A stretch of DNA of 64,000 nt, taken from NCBI RefSeq assembly GCF_002272075.1, contig NZ_NPBJ01000013.1, positions 186,001 through 250,000 of the forward strand. Direction: 5' to 3'. The DNA comes from Terribacillus saccharophilus. Its GTDB lineage: Bacteria; Bacillota; Bacilli; Bacillales; Amphibacillaceae. Positions 1-8,466 of the stretch are shown piece by piece; position 1 is the stretch's first letter, and every line of letters starts with the position of its first letter. The notes below the pieces were generated by a model. It was not told where the DNA came from. It saw nothing but the letters and a program-made list of their open reading frames with translations, and did no database searches. The position numbers and the translations under genes are program-made.

Positions 1-380
1 GCATTCGTTTTGTATAACAATTCCATTGCACCCTCGACAGCTCCGCCATGAATGTCTCCAAGCATATTAATTCCAGTTGCAACTGCCGAATTAAAACTAA
101 CACCGCAAGTAGCTGCCATTCTTGCTGCCGCTATGGAAGGTGCGCGCGGACCATGATCCGCACCAGCTACAAGCACACTTTCGAATAATTTAGCTTGCTG
201 TTCAGTTAGTTCCTTGCCGACCAGCAGAAAGAATAACATTTGGCTGTAAGATACATTTCCAATCAGATCCTCAATTCGTTTTCCACGATGAATAATTGAA
301 TCTTTCTTTATGTCACTAATCTCTGTTTCCCACCAGGCGCCGCCATTTTTATAGTGCTCCAACGCACTTCGTCCACTCAT
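1..380 (-). CDS. Citryl-CoA lyase / citrate synthase-like protein, partial (3' end off the window)
   Basis: The minus-strand frame opens with ATG at 380 after a GAGGTGAG Shine-Dalgarno and runs off the left edge, giving about 126 residues. The text contains LVGKELTEQQAKLFES, ADHGPRAPSIAAARMAA and GDIHGGAVEGAM, which fit the citrate synthase fold and short citryl-CoA lyases that act without the other citrate-lyase subunits. The expected role is cleavage or formation of citryl-CoA-type thioesters in the cytosol. It is the last visible gene of the minus-strand TRAP cluster, with a GntR-type operator 30 bp upstream. Family assignment is good; the true substrate is unknown. Confidence 0.72.
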   Translation of the reverse strand, partial: MSGRSALEHYKNGGAWWETEISDIKKDSIIHRGKRIEDLIGNVSYSQMLFFLLVGKELTEQQAKLFESVLVAGADHGPRAPSIAAARMAATCGVSFNSAVATGINMLGDIHGGAVEGAMELLYKTN

Positions 381-407
381 ATACTCACCTCTCAAAAAAT
401 CAATCTT

Positions 408-421
408 GTACACTAGTATAT
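408..421. promoter_or_regulatory. Candidate GntR operator 1 (ACACTAGTAT core)
   Basis: The imperfect palindrome is centred on CTAG, overlaps the stop codon of the upstream isomerase gene and lies about 30 bp before the citryl-CoA lyase start. Two closer matches occur at 5257 and 6042 beside the other cluster genes. It is inferred to bind the local GntR/FCD regulator. Confidence 0.5.
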
Positions 422-1252
422 GTTCACGTCATCCAGATTCAGACTGATATATTCCTTTGCCGATTGTAAGCATCTTCTTGCATATTCCTCGAATCCTAAT
501 TCCTTTGTTCGCTGCAAGTGAGGTATCTCTAAAGAATATGGGATCTTCGGAATCTCCCGTAATATCTCTTTGATAGGAATACCGCCTTCTCCAATATAGA
601 GGCGTTCCTCTCTCATTATCTGGATCATTTGTTCTCTAGATGCTGGGATCTCTTTGCTTGCATCACATAAGTGAAACATATGAAACCAATTAGCAGGTAT
701 TTTTTTGAGATCGTTTACATTTTCCTTTGAACGATGAAAGTGATGACTATCAATCATCAGTCCTGCATTATCCTGAGCAGCGGCGGTCAGCATGGTGACC
801 GCCTGCGCTAACGTCGCAATGGATGCCACAGGAACAAATTCCAATTCGATCGATAATTGATATGTTTTTGCTAATTCACATAATTGGATAAACCGATCTG
901 TTGCAAATACCAGATCATCTGTCCAAACACTGCAAAGCACATGCCGGGCTCCCAATTCAGCTCCAACTTCAAAAGCTGGTTCGTACTGTTTCGGATCCAT
1001 ACCATCCACTATTTTGGCCAGCTCTATATCTAACACTTGGATACCAGTTTCACGAAGTGCTGTTTTTGTTTGTCTCAGCATTTTCTTGTTGCTAGCCAAG
1101 TTATAATCCGGTTCATTTTTCAGTCCCATACAAATCGGTCTGATACTTACAAAATCAAAGCCTGCCCTGGCTGCAATATAAGTGAGTGTTGGGGGAGGAC
1201 ATGCTAATGCTGTCAGATGCGCTAAAGAAAATTGATCCTTCAAAGTGATCAA
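413..1252 (-). CDS. Sugar phosphate isomerase/epimerase-like TIM-barrel protein
   Basis: The protein has up to 279 residues. The fold signature is that of AP-endonuclease-2-type TIM barrels: ARAGFDFVSIRP near the N-terminus, IELEFVPVASI in the middle, GLMIDSHHFHRS with putative metal ligands, and a C-terminal YSLEIPH. Family members isomerise or epimerise sugars or sugar acids, or dehydrate inositol-type compounds, using a divalent metal. The start is uncertain: the listed start is a TTG, and another TTG three codons downstream (1243) is better spaced from AAAGG. It lies between the TRAP permease and citryl-CoA lyase genes on the same strand, so a role in breaking down the imported carboxylate or sugar acid is inferred. 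Confidence 0.7.
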   Translation of the reverse strand: MITLKDQFSLAHLTALACPPPTLTYIAARAGFDFVSIRPICMGLKNEPDYNLASNKKMLRQTKTALRETGIQVLDIELAKIVDGMDPKQYEPAFEVGAELGARHVLCSVWTDDLVFATDRFIQLCELAKTYQLSIELEFVPVASIATLAQAVTMLTAAAQDNAGLMIDSHHFHRSKENVNDLKKIPANWFHMFHLCDASKEIPASREQMIQIMREERLYIGEGGIPIKEILREIPKIPYSLEIPHLQRTKELGFEEYARRCLQSAKEYISLNLDDVNIY

Positions 1253-1306
1253 CCTTTCTGTTTGTTCATTTCTCTGAGCAAATCGGTCTGATTTGCTAGC
1301 TGTTGT

Positions 1307-2584
1307 TTACTTCCCGCCTAACAGGAGCAGTGCTATTTCCGGAATGAGGATAACTAGTATTAGAGCAACCAGCATGACTGCAATATAAGGAACGATAGCT
1401 TTTGAGATTTTCATAATCGGCAAGCTGGAAATTTCACTGGCAACGAATAAATTTACGCCGATAGGAGGTGTGATGAAACCGATGACCAGCGTCAAAATAA
1501 TTATCATCCCATAATGGACTGGATCAAATCCCAGTTCGACTCCAACGGGTATCAATAGCGGTGTGAAAATAATGATTGCTGCCGTTGTATCCATAACCAT
1601 TCCGATGAAAAGCAGCATGATTACAATAAGTGACATGAGAATAACAGGATTATCGGAAATGGATAGCATTCCATTGGCAATTCGGCTTGGCATTTGTTCA
1701 ATGATCATGATTTTACCGAATGCTGTAGCAGCTCCAATGATCAGCATAATGGTCGCTGTCGTCAATGCAGCATTCCGAAACACTTCGTACAAGTCTTTAA
1801 GTCGCAATTCTTTATACAGGAAGACTCCCGCTATTAATCCGTACACAACTGCGACAACTGCTGCTTCTGTTGGCGTAAAGAACCCGCCATAGATTCCGCC
1901 TAATATGATCACAGGTACAAGCAGTGCCCATTTAGCATCCCAGAAAGCACGTATCACGCGCTTTAACGAGAAAGCTTCTCCGGTTCCGCTGTATCCTTTT
2001 TTCTTGGCATAAAAATAGACATAGACCATTAAGAGAGCGGCAATAAGAATACTCGGCAGCACACCTGCAATAAATAAATCGCCAACCGAAGTGCCACTTG
2101 CTACGCCGTACACAATCATCGGAATACTCGGGGGAAGGATTACTCCCAGTGTTCCTGCAGCAGCCACTATGCCAGCTGCGAATTGCTTGCTGTAGCCTAT
2201 CTGGACCATGGCAGGAATCATGATTCCTCCTACCGCAGCGACTGTAGCCGGTCCTGAACCTGATATTGCAGCGAAAAAGAGACATGTGATAATCGTCGTC
2301 ATCGCAAATCCGCCGGCTACATTCCCAACTACCGACTCTGCTACCTTGATCAATCGTTTTGAAAGTCCTCCCTTCCCCATGATTTCCCCGGCTAATATAA
2401 AGAACGGGACGGCCATGATCGGAAAGGAATCTACAGAAGTAATTAACCCCTGAGCCAAAAACGACAGTGACATATCTTGGGCGAAAAGCAGCGTAGCGAT
2501 GGAAGACAAAGCTAGTGCAATACCAATCGGGACGCTTACTAACAGTAAGAGACCAAAGCTGCCAAACATAATGATTGCAGACAT
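1307..2584 (-). CDS. dctM: TRAP transporter large permease (DctM family)
   Basis: This 425-aa polytopic membrane protein is close to the usual length of DctM subunits. Many hydrophobic segments are visible, with the conserved stretches FFILAGEIMGKGG, AAISGSGPATVAAVGGIMIPAM and LPPSIPMIVYG near residues 60-155. The family uses a sodium gradient to move substrate delivered by the periplasmic-type binding protein. The gene sits 30 bp downstream of the small permease gene and is clearly in one operon with it and the binding protein. The substrate is not deducible from the permease, but carboxylates and sugar acids are typical. Confidence 0.92.
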   Translation of the reverse strand: MSAIIMFGSFGLLLLVSVPIGIALALSSIATLLFAQDMSLSFLAQGLITSVDSFPIMAVPFFILAGEIMGKGGLSKRLIKVAESVVGNVAGGFAMTTIITCLFFAAISGSGPATVAAVGGIMIPAMVQIGYSKQFAAGIVAAAGTLGVILPPSIPMIVYGVASGTSVGDLFIAGVLPSILIAALLMVYVYFYAKKKGYSGTGEAFSLKRVIRAFWDAKWALLVPVIILGGIYGGFFTPTEAAVVAVVYGLIAGVFLYKELRLKDLYEVFRNAALTTATIMLIIGAATAFGKIMIIEQMPSRIANGMLSISDNPVILMSLIVIMLLFIGMVMDTTAAIIIFTPLLIPVGVELGFDPVHYGMIIILTLVIGFITPPIGVNLFVASEISSLPIMKISKAIVPYIAVMLVALILVILIPEIALLLLGGK

Positions 2585-2615
2585 TTCTCACTCTCCCAAT
2601 ATCGTATTTCCAGCA

Positions 2616-3137
2616 TTAATATACAGACGTTTGTTCTTCTTCAGGCAGCTTATCCCCGCCTCCGCCGCGGAGCATATGGATGTGCTGCAGCAGCTGCTGT
2701 ATGATACGTAAGGATGTCAGCAGCATGCTGACGGGTGCAGCCATATAGACAAGCCCCATATTTACTTCCAAAGCAGGTGAACGCTGCCCCCATAGCAAGA
2801 TTTGGGTACTGATCTTACCTCCATAAACTAACAGGAATAACGCGAATAACAGAAATAACAAATTCACGATGATATGGAGGACTACCTGCTGCTTTCCTTT
2901 CAGCACTTGTAAAATCGCGTCTATCTTGATATGCCGCTGCTTTTTAACCCCATAGCTTATTCCGATAAAAACAAGCCAGATAAAGCAGTAACGCGCCAAC
3001 TCTTCCGACCATCCAATAGACGATCCCAAGATAAAACGCATCATAATTTGAGCTGAAATAATGACGACCATTACAGACAGCAAAAAAACCATTATGCTTT
3101 CTTCCGCGTACCGGTTCAACCATCGAATAGGCTTCAT
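2616..3137 (-). CDS. dctQ: TRAP transporter small permease (DctQ family)
   Basis: A 173-aa membrane protein with four predicted hydrophobic helices: about residues 15-37, 48-66, 86-108 and 127-148. It has the DctQ-type segment GWSEELARYCFIWLVFIGISYGVKK. It forms the integral membrane complex with the large permease. The order small permease then large permease, directly after the binding protein in transcription order, is the standard TRAP arrangement. Confidence 0.88.
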   Translation of the reverse strand: MKPIRWLNRYAEESIMVFLLSVMVVIISAQIMMRFILGSSIGWSEELARYCFIWLVFIGISYGVKKQRHIKIDAILQVLKGKQQVVLHIIVNLLFLLFALFLLVYGGKISTQILLWGQRSPALEVNMGLVYMAAPVSMLLTSLRIIQQLLQHIHMLRGGGGDKLPEEEQTSVY

Positions 3138-3156
3138 AGGAACCCCCTTAGATCTA

Positions 3157-4155
3157 TCAATTGGTTTCTGCCTCTATCTGTTTTAACCACTCATCTCCAT
3201 ACTTATCTATATATCTCTCACGAACCTGACTAGTTGCTTCACGAAAACGCTCCAGCTCTTCTTCACTTAACTCTGTAACCTTCATACCCTTCTCTTTCAC
3301 GATTGCGAAACTATCTTCTACTTCCTGCTGATTCATTTTCCGCTGCTCCTGCTGTACTTCATCAGAAATTCTCTGTACAGCTGCTTGTTCTTCTTTCGTC
3401 AATGACTCCCAAAAAGGTTTACTAACCATGAATGGACTCGCATTGTAAATGTGATTGGTCACAGTCAGATGATCCTGTACTTCATAGAAATGACTGTTTA
3501 CCACATTTCCCACCGGATTCTCCTGGGCATCCACAGTTCCTTGCTCCAGCCCAATATATAATTCACCGTAGTTCATCGGAGTCGGATTGGCGCCCAGTTC
3601 ACTCCAAAGCTCCATATGCCATTCGTTTTCCAACGTTCGAATATCCAACCCTTTGACATCGTCCACCGTCTTGATTTCACGCACATTATTGCTAAGCATT
3701 CGGAAACCATTTTCCCAATAATTCAACCCAATTACGTTTTGCTCGTTTAGTTCATCCAGTAGACGGTCTCCAACGTCCCCGTCCAATACCTCATAAGCCT
3801 CCTCCTCATTTGCAAACAAAAATGGAAGCTCAAACACGTTGAATGAATCGGCAAATTGGGCGATAGGACCTGTTGACATAGAAGCTCCCTGAATCGTATT
3901 CAGCTGCATTCCTTCAAACACTTCTCTGTCTCCGCCAATAACACTGTTTGTATACACCTCTACATCAATGGAACCATCCGTTTCTTCTTCCAGTCTTTCT
4001 TCAAATAAATACAGTGCCTTACTCAAAGAACGATCATCTGGCGTAGCGTTTGCAAGGCGCATCACTTTCACTTCATCCTTGGACGAAGAACCATTGCAAG
4101 CGCTTACAAATATCACTACAATAATCAGTGATAAGAACAGAAACAATTGTTTCAT
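3157..4155 (-). CDS. dctP: TRAP transporter substrate-binding lipoprotein (DctP family)
   Basis: The 332-aa protein has a lipoprotein signal ending in FVSAC (lipid-modified Cys about residue 20), followed by a Ser-rich linker. DctP features include MRLANATPDDRSLSKAL, EELPFLF-type text, and AQENPVGNVVNSHFYEVQDHLT around residues 210-235, where the family has its substrate-contacting Arg and Asn region (preceded by LDIRTLEN). It captures the ligand outside the membrane and delivers it to DctQ/DctM. It is the first transporter gene of the operon, 54 bp downstream of the oxidoreductase. Confidence 0.92.
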   Translation of the reverse strand: MKQLFLFLSLIIVVIFVSACNGSSSKDEVKVMRLANATPDDRSLSKALYLFEERLEEETDGSIDVEVYTNSVIGGDREVFEGMQLNTIQGASMSTGPIAQFADSFNVFELPFLFANEEEAYEVLDGDVGDRLLDELNEQNVIGLNYWENGFRMLSNNVREIKTVDDVKGLDIRTLENEWHMELWSELGANPTPMNYGELYIGLEQGTVDAQENPVGNVVNSHFYEVQDHLTVTNHIYNASPFMVSKPFWESLTKEEQAAVQRISDEVQQEQRKMNQQEVEDSFAIVKEKGMKVTELSEEELERFREATSQVRERYIDKYGDEWLKQIEAETN

Positions 4156-4209
4156 CCAACCCCCACTTTCTCCTGAATGGAACGATTGTGCTTATTTACC
4201 TTTACTCTC

Positions 4210-5238
4210 TCACAGTGTCACCCTTCTCTTCTCACGAATGGACAGATTGATTGCCTCTAGTACTTCCAGCGTTCTTAACCCTGCTTCTCCGGGTACTCGC
4301 GGCATAATCACCCCTTTCATTACATCCTCAAAGTGCTCTAATTCGGCTGCTATCGGATCAACAATATCAGCAGGCACAAATTGCTGTTCAATCAAAGGAT
4401 GCTTCCAGCCATACTCCTCCTCACAGTATTGATAACAGCGAAAGCTTGGAAAAGCCAAACTCCCTTTTGTGCCGAAGAAGTGATAGCAATCCTCATTATA
4501 AAAGTGATAGATTGGGTTCTCCTTCACATTGAACTCATAAGACCAAGGAGACGGCACACCGTCGGTCAGAAAGTAGTGAATAACTGTCCCATCTTCTGCT
4601 TCTAATATTGCAGTCACTACATCCTCCACCTCTGCAGAACGAATCTTGTTCCGCCCAACAGCGTAAGCGCTTTCAATTTTCAAATCGGTAACATAGAGCA
4701 AATTATCCAGGTCATGAATGCCATTGATTAAAAGCGGTCCGCCTCCTGCTTTTACACGCCAGGCTTCCTTGTAGTAATCCTGGTTTTTGGCAAGGGCCCA
4801 TGTCATATTTACACTGACTAAATCACCTATGACATCACTTTTCAGCAAGTGCTTCAAGTGATTGATCTTTGCAGAAAAACGTCGATGATGACCTACTAAA
4901 AGCTTTACCTGCTTCTTCTGACAATAATCGATCATCTCTTGAGCAGCATCCATTGTATCTGCAATCGGTTTTTCCACCAAACAATGCAATCCTTTATCAG
5001 CACAATATTTAACAGCTTCCTTGTGAAGGTGATTCGGCAATGTAATAATCACCCCATCCAAGAGACAATTATCAATAAGCTCCTTATAATCCTCGTATAG
5101 TGGCACATCCAGTTCCTTTGCCCGCTCTTTTGCACTTTCATTATTGCCAGCAACTGCTGCCAGTGTAAGTCCAGGCGTCTTCTTCGCCTGCTGCGCAAGT
5201 GTATACCCATGATTCAGTCCTAGTACCGCAATTTTCAT
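4210..5238 (-). CDS. Gfo/Idh/MocA-family oxidoreductase
   Basis: The 342-aa protein starts after AAAGGAG. The N-terminal Rossmann fold shows IAVLGLNHGYTLAQ, and the conserved EKP motif appears in CLVEKPIADTMDAA (about residues 90-103). HDLDNLLYV supplies the usual catalytic Asp/His region around residues 175-180. Members are NAD(P)-dependent dehydrogenases of sugars, inositols or their derivatives. It is the first gene after the regulator, with operator 2 just upstream of its Shine-Dalgarno, so it is probably the promoter-proximal gene of the catabolic operon. Confidence 0.86.
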   Translation of the reverse strand: MKIAVLGLNHGYTLAQQAKKTPGLTLAAVAGNNESAKERAKELDVPLYEDYKELIDNCLLDGVIITLPNHLHKEAVKYCADKGLHCLVEKPIADTMDAAQEMIDYCQKKQVKLLVGHHRRFSAKINHLKHLLKSDVIGDLVSVNMTWALAKNQDYYKEAWRVKAGGGPLLINGIHDLDNLLYVTDLKIESAYAVGRNKIRSAEVEDVVTAILEAEDGTVIHYFLTDGVPSPWSYEFNVKENPIYHFYNEDCYHFFGTKGSLAFPSFRCYQYCEEEYGWKHPLIEQQFVPADIVDPIAAELEHFEDVMKGVIMPRVPGEAGLRTLEVLEAINLSIREKRRVTL

Positions 5239-5256
5239 ACCGTTATTCTCCTTTTG

Positions 5257-5270
5257 GCATACTAGTATAC
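5257..5270. promoter_or_regulatory. Candidate GntR operator 2 (ATACTAGTAT)
   Basis: A perfect 10-bp palindrome ATACTAGTAT at 5259-5268 lies 20 bp upstream of the oxidoreductase start, in the gap to the regulator gene. It is identical to the core at 6044-6053, which suggests the same protein binds both. Confidence 0.6.
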
Positions 5271-5298
5271 AAGTTAGGCATCACACAAAGCTCCTCAG

Positions 5299-6009
5299 CT
5301 AAAAGTGAGCATCAAAGTATTCTGCATACTTTTCCATTATGTCGCCATAGTGACTGGCTGCTGTGTCCAGATGCTGATTCAGCCTTTGCGCAACTCCGTC
5401 TGCATCATTTTTTTGGATCAGCGCAATTAAATCCTCGTGATCATGTATGACACGCTGCATTTCCCTCGTCTCAAAGAATTCCAAGTAGCGGATTCTATTC
5501 ACATGTCCTCTAATTTGACGTACAACAGAAGCTAAGGTCTGATTACCGCATATTTCAAGGATTTTATCGTGAAATACCTCATCATGCTGATAAAAAGCAG
5601 CGACATCCTGACTTTTAGCAGCTGCCCTTTGCTGATCCATAATATGCATTAAATCAGCCTTATACATATTCACTTGTGCATCAGCTTCATCCCATTTGAC
5701 AGCAGCTTCCCGAAAAGCAACACCTTCCAGACTCTTTCTAACCTGAAAAGCTTCCTGCACCTTTTTTTTCGAAACATATTTCACCTTGATACCTTTTTGG
5801 GGAATAATCTGCAGAAACTCTTCTGAAGCCAGCATTTGAATCGCTTCCCTGACAGGCGTTCTGCTTAATCCTAGTTCTTCCGCAATCGTGCTCTCATAAA
5901 TCATCTGTCCCGGCTTGTAAGCTAGCGTTATAATTTTGTTGTATAAGTATTGATACACCTCATAGGCTAATGTCTTACGCTGGACAGTAAACTTGTTCAT
6001 GCTCATCAT
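5299..6009 (-). CDS. GntR-family transcriptional regulator with FCD ligand domain
   Basis: The frame is open from 6135, but the family N-terminus fits a start at one of three clustered Met codons at 6009, 6006 or 6000, giving about 236 residues. The winged helix contains TLAYEVYQYLYNKI, LGLSRTPVREAIQMLASE and FLQIIPQKGIKV. The all-helical FCD domain follows, with FHDKILEICGN carrying typical metal-binding His and Asp residues. It is expected to repress or activate the adjacent TRAP/catabolic genes in response to a carboxylate. A palindromic operator lies about 40 bp upstream, suggesting autoregulation. Confidence 0.88.
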   Translation of the reverse strand: MMSMNKFTVQRKTLAYEVYQYLYNKIITLAYKPGQMIYESTIAEELGLSRTPVREAIQMLASEEFLQIIPQKGIKVKYVSKKKVQEAFQVRKSLEGVAFREAAVKWDEADAQVNMYKADLMHIMDQQRAAAKSQDVAAFYQHDEVFHDKILEICGNQTLASVVRQIRGHVNRIRYLEFFETREMQRVIHDHEDLIALIQKNDADGVAQRLNQHLDTAASHYGDIMEKYAEYFDAHF

Positions 6010-6041
6010 CTCTTTATCATCTGGATTGTTTGAATTGAAAA

Positions 6042-6055
6042 TGATACTAGTATAC
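6042..6055. promoter_or_regulatory. Candidate GntR operator 3 (ATACTAGTAT)
   Basis: ATACTAGTAT at 6044-6053 sits upstream of the preferred regulator start at 6009. It shares its core with operator 2. The longer reading frame to 6135 would place it inside coding sequence, which is one reason for preferring the shorter protein. Confidence 0.55.
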
Positions 6056-6268
6056 AAATAAGTAATTACGCTCCATGCTTCCACTGTATGCTTCTGGTTG
6101 AGATATAATTCCTGATTCCAAGCATAAATATCCAAGAAAAAAACTATCCCCTAGAATAAAGGAGATTAGGCTGATATCTCTTGAATCAAATAAGAACCAT
6201 CATACGTATGAACCAGTTAAACGTATAAATCTGCCTTAAATTGTGTGAAGTGAAAGGAGATTCTTATA

Positions 6269-6800
6269 TTGATTACCGGTAAATCTGTTTTTTTAAGAGC
6301 AATTGAAGAAAAGGACTTTATAAGCATTTCAAAAAGTTTTCAAGATGAAGAGATATTATATATGACTGGTACACGCACCATACTAAATATGGAACAGATT
6401 AAGATAGCTCAAAGAAAGTTCAGCAACGATCCTACACGCTATGATTTTGCTATTTGTTTACTAGAATCAGGACAAATTTTAGGTGACTTATCAATAAGCG
6501 AAATGGATCTCGACAATAAAAAAGCAAAGTTTCGAATAGCATTGCATACTAAAGAAAATCATGGGCACGGATATGGGACTGAGGCAACTAAACTTGCTTT
6601 AAGATTTACGTTTGAGGAATTAAAACTGAATCGATTAGAATTACAGGTTTTTTCTCACAACATTCGCGGCATAAGAGCTTACGAAAAAGCAGGTTTTAAA
6701 AAGAAGGCATACTGAGACAAGCACTATTTATGAACAACACTTACTCCGATGAAATAATAATGAGTGTAATAAAAAAGATTATGATCTAAACGATAGTTAA
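6269..6800 (+). pseudogene. GNAT acetyltransferase (RimJ/RimL type), frameshifted near the 3' end
   Basis: A TTG start at 6269 follows AAAGGAG. The intact frame of 148 aa covers most of a GNAT domain, with GHGYGTEATKLALRF as the acetyl-CoA loop and NIRGIRAYEKAGFKK. It stops early, at 6715. The next frame continues the family's C-terminus (GILRQALFMNNTYSDEIIMSVI), consistent with loss of one A in the run at about 6698. A second possible slip near 6772 would carry it to 6800. It is either a recent pseudogene or a sequencing slip in a homopolymer. The likely role of the ancestor was N-terminal or small-molecule acetylation. Confidence 0.7.
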
Positions 6801-6819
6801 TCACAAAAAACAGCAAGAG

Positions 6820-6843
6820 CGGCAGACGTGGTACCGGAAACCA
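6820..6843 (-). repeat. tRNA-Arg core fragment, remnant attachment site
   Basis: These 24 bp are identical to 10954-10977, which is the anticodon arm and start of the variable region of tRNA-Arg(CCG). Neither the T-arm nor the 5' half of the tRNA is present here, so it is not a gene. It is best read as the far attachment site left by an element that used the same tRNA. The flanks do not resolve which side is native chromosome. Confidence 0.7.
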
Positions 6844-6966
6844 ATTTTTAATTATAAGCAGATAACATAAGGTTTCATCAATCTGCTTTTCCTTGTTTCA
6901 GCGCACGTCATACATCGTTAACTTACATTACTTACTCTTTAAGTTGGCTCAGTATGTTAGCCTTTT

Positions 6967-6989
6967 GGTTTGCAATTAGGTTTGCAAAT
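6967..6989. repeat. Arm-like repeat, left copy (GGTTTGCAA tandem)
   Basis: Two GGTTTGCAA units lie in tandem, about 125 bp inside the left tRNA core fragment. A near-identical pair occurs at 10833-10854, just inside the right end and next to the integrase remnant. Paired short repeats at both ends of an element are typical of integrase arm-type binding sites. Confidence 0.5.
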
Positions 6990-7278
6990 ATCATTAGCCA
7001 TTTTCATCAGTGTTTCCACCTCAAGAAGCTTGCAATTCGTAGCACTTTGAGCATCAAGCGCTTTCGACTGCAAGTTCATCTTGACAGCCATTACTTCCCT
7101 TATTCTTTCCAAGCACCAACTTATGCGAAATGCTTTTTTATTATTGACCCACCGAGAGGAAAAGCTGAGATTGAGAAGTCAATACATGATTCAAAGAAAA
7201 TACAGAATCAAGAATTCAATTCCCGACTGTTTCGGTTTCAACAAACCGCATTAATCTCGGTTAAATCAAGCAGGCCGC

Positions 7279-7455
7279 GCGCTCCCAACTCCAGATGCTC
7301 CCCTCGTTAACCAGGCATCCTTCACAGTCGTGCAAAATCAAGCGAGTACGTCTTGATAAGGGAAGGCGCTTCTCCCAGAGAACTTTTTGCCTCTGAGAAA
7401 ATGTTACTATTGCTGCAAATTAAAAAAGGTACCCAGTTTGGTACCTTTTTTGTCC
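7279..7455. repeat. 177-bp non-coding repeat, copy 1, ending in a GGTACC terminator hairpin
   Basis: It is nearly identical to 9298-9474 over 177 bp, starting at GCGCTCCCAACTCC. It ends with a perfect hairpin (AAAAAAGGTACC, 6-base loop, GGTACCTTTTTT) at 7422-7451. An internal inverted repeat, CAGAG with CTCTG, precedes it. Reading frames through it are not conserved as protein. The terminator and the position about 200 bp upstream of the secreted toxin-like gene suggest a structured RNA or attenuated leader. A small mobile repeat is the alternative. Confidence 0.65.
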
Positions 7456-7654
7456 GGTTGCTGTCAAAATATTTTTTTTCAAGTTTTCAGGGATTTATAA
7501 TAATTACATTATTAAAACATCCTCAATATTCTAATCTATAAAAGCGTAACTATTCACTATTAATATGTGAAATTTAGCAAATATATGTAAATACATGTCA
7601 TTATTTTTATACTATTACACTCGAAACTATTTGAGAAAAGGTAGTGTTTTATTA
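7456..7654. other. AT-rich promoter region of the toxin-like gene
   Basis: The stretch between the repeat terminator and the gene is very AT-rich and probably holds the promoter, but no single -35/-10 pair stands out. No gene is visible in it. Confidence 0.35.
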
Positions 7655-8422
7655 GTGCGATTTTATTTAAAAGTAATTCCAGTGTTTCTTAGTCTTGTAC
7701 TTCTTATAAGTGCAGTTTTACCAGGTTTTGCAGATGCTTCAGCAAGTACTAATGTAATCGACAACTCCAAATACATACAAGATGAATCTTCATACCTCAA
7801 CGAAGAAAGTGAGTTAGCAGAAGAGGAATTACCCGAAGAAATAATCGAACTTGAAGTAGAAATCGATAATTACCTTAGCGAGTTTAATTATTCTGAACAA
7901 GATTTTGAGAATATGAGTGAGGAAGAATTTGAACAAGCATATGAAGATATCTATAACAGCTCTGAGTTTCTGACATTAGAAGAGGAATATAATAAGGAAT
8001 ACGCTGAATATGAGAAAGAACAGGAAGCTGGAATGATGAAGCCTATGATAGTTCCAATCCTTGTCCCAATTGCTGCAGCAGCTGGTAGATTTGCTATACA
8101 AGCAGCCGCCAAACACGGAACTAAAGTTGCTTCAAAATATCTGAAGAACAAACTTAAAAAAGTCGGAAAAAACTATAAGTTATATTGGAACGAAAAAAAC
8201 AGAAATGGGAAAATTACTTCACTACTTAAAATTCAGCATAAGCCATCAAAACAAATGATATTTAGAGTTGATAATGGAACAATCCCCTTAAAACCTGGCT
8301 CTTCAAGCTGGTATTGGCACTATCACATTGCTAGTGGTAAAAATGGAATGAGCCAACATTATTCATTAAGATCATTAGTTCCTTCAAAACATAAACCAAA
8401 ATCCAATACAACACTATATTAA
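7655..8422 (+). CDS. Secreted toxin-like protein with acidic pro-region
   Basis: The GTG at 7655 after AAAAGG is preferred; the frame is open from 7595. That gives 255 aa. A signal peptide (FLSLVLLISAVLPGFADASA) is followed by a strongly acidic region to about residue 130 rich in Glu, then a hydrophobic helix (VPILVPIAAAAGRFAIQAAA). The C-terminus is basic, with KHGTKVASKYLKNKLKKVGK and a WYWHYHIASGKNGMSQHY tail containing clustered His residues. This modular layout resembles secreted antibacterial toxins with variable C-terminal domains, but I do not recognise the family. The convergent gene at 8448-8798 may encode its immunity protein. Confidence 0.6.
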   Translation: MRFYLKVIPVFLSLVLLISAVLPGFADASASTNVIDNSKYIQDESSYLNEESELAEEELPEEIIELEVEIDNYLSEFNYSEQDFENMSEEEFEQAYEDIYNSSEFLTLEEEYNKEYAEYEKEQEAGMMKPMIVPILVPIAAAAGRFAIQAAAKHGTKVASKYLKNKLKKVGKNYKLYWNEKNRNGKITSLLKIQHKPSKQMIFRVDNGTIPLKPGSSSWYWHYHIASGKNGMSQHYSLRSLVPSKHKPKSNTTLY

Positions 8423-8426
8423 GAAA

Positions 8427-8466
8427 GAAAAAGAGGAGAGTGAAAAATCACCCCTCCTCTTTTTTT
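8427..8466. terminator. Bidirectional terminator between toxin-like and candidate immunity genes
   Basis: AAAGAGGAG pairs with CTCCTCTTT around a short loop. A-runs and T-runs flank both sides, so it can stop transcription from both convergent genes. It overlaps the last codons of the minus-strand gene. Confidence 0.8.

Larger units (their letters stand above)
6801..7278. other. Intergenic remnant at the left end of the old island
   Basis: No convincing gene is visible. The stretch holds the tRNA-Arg core fragment at 6820-6843 and the tandem TTTGCAA arm-like repeat at 6967-6989. A weak minus-strand frame at 6957-7091 overlaps that repeat. It reads as decayed element-end DNA. Confidence 0.5.

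Noticed and set aside
901-1095. Plus-strand frames opposite the isomerase and transporter genes
   Set aside because: They are shadows of well-supported minus-strand genes and have no ribosome-binding sites.
6957-7091. 44-aa minus-strand frame ending CKPNCKPKG with a plausible ribosome-binding site
   Set aside because: Its C-terminus is encoded by the TTTGCAA arm-like repeat and it has no recognisable homologue, so it is more likely incidental to the element end.
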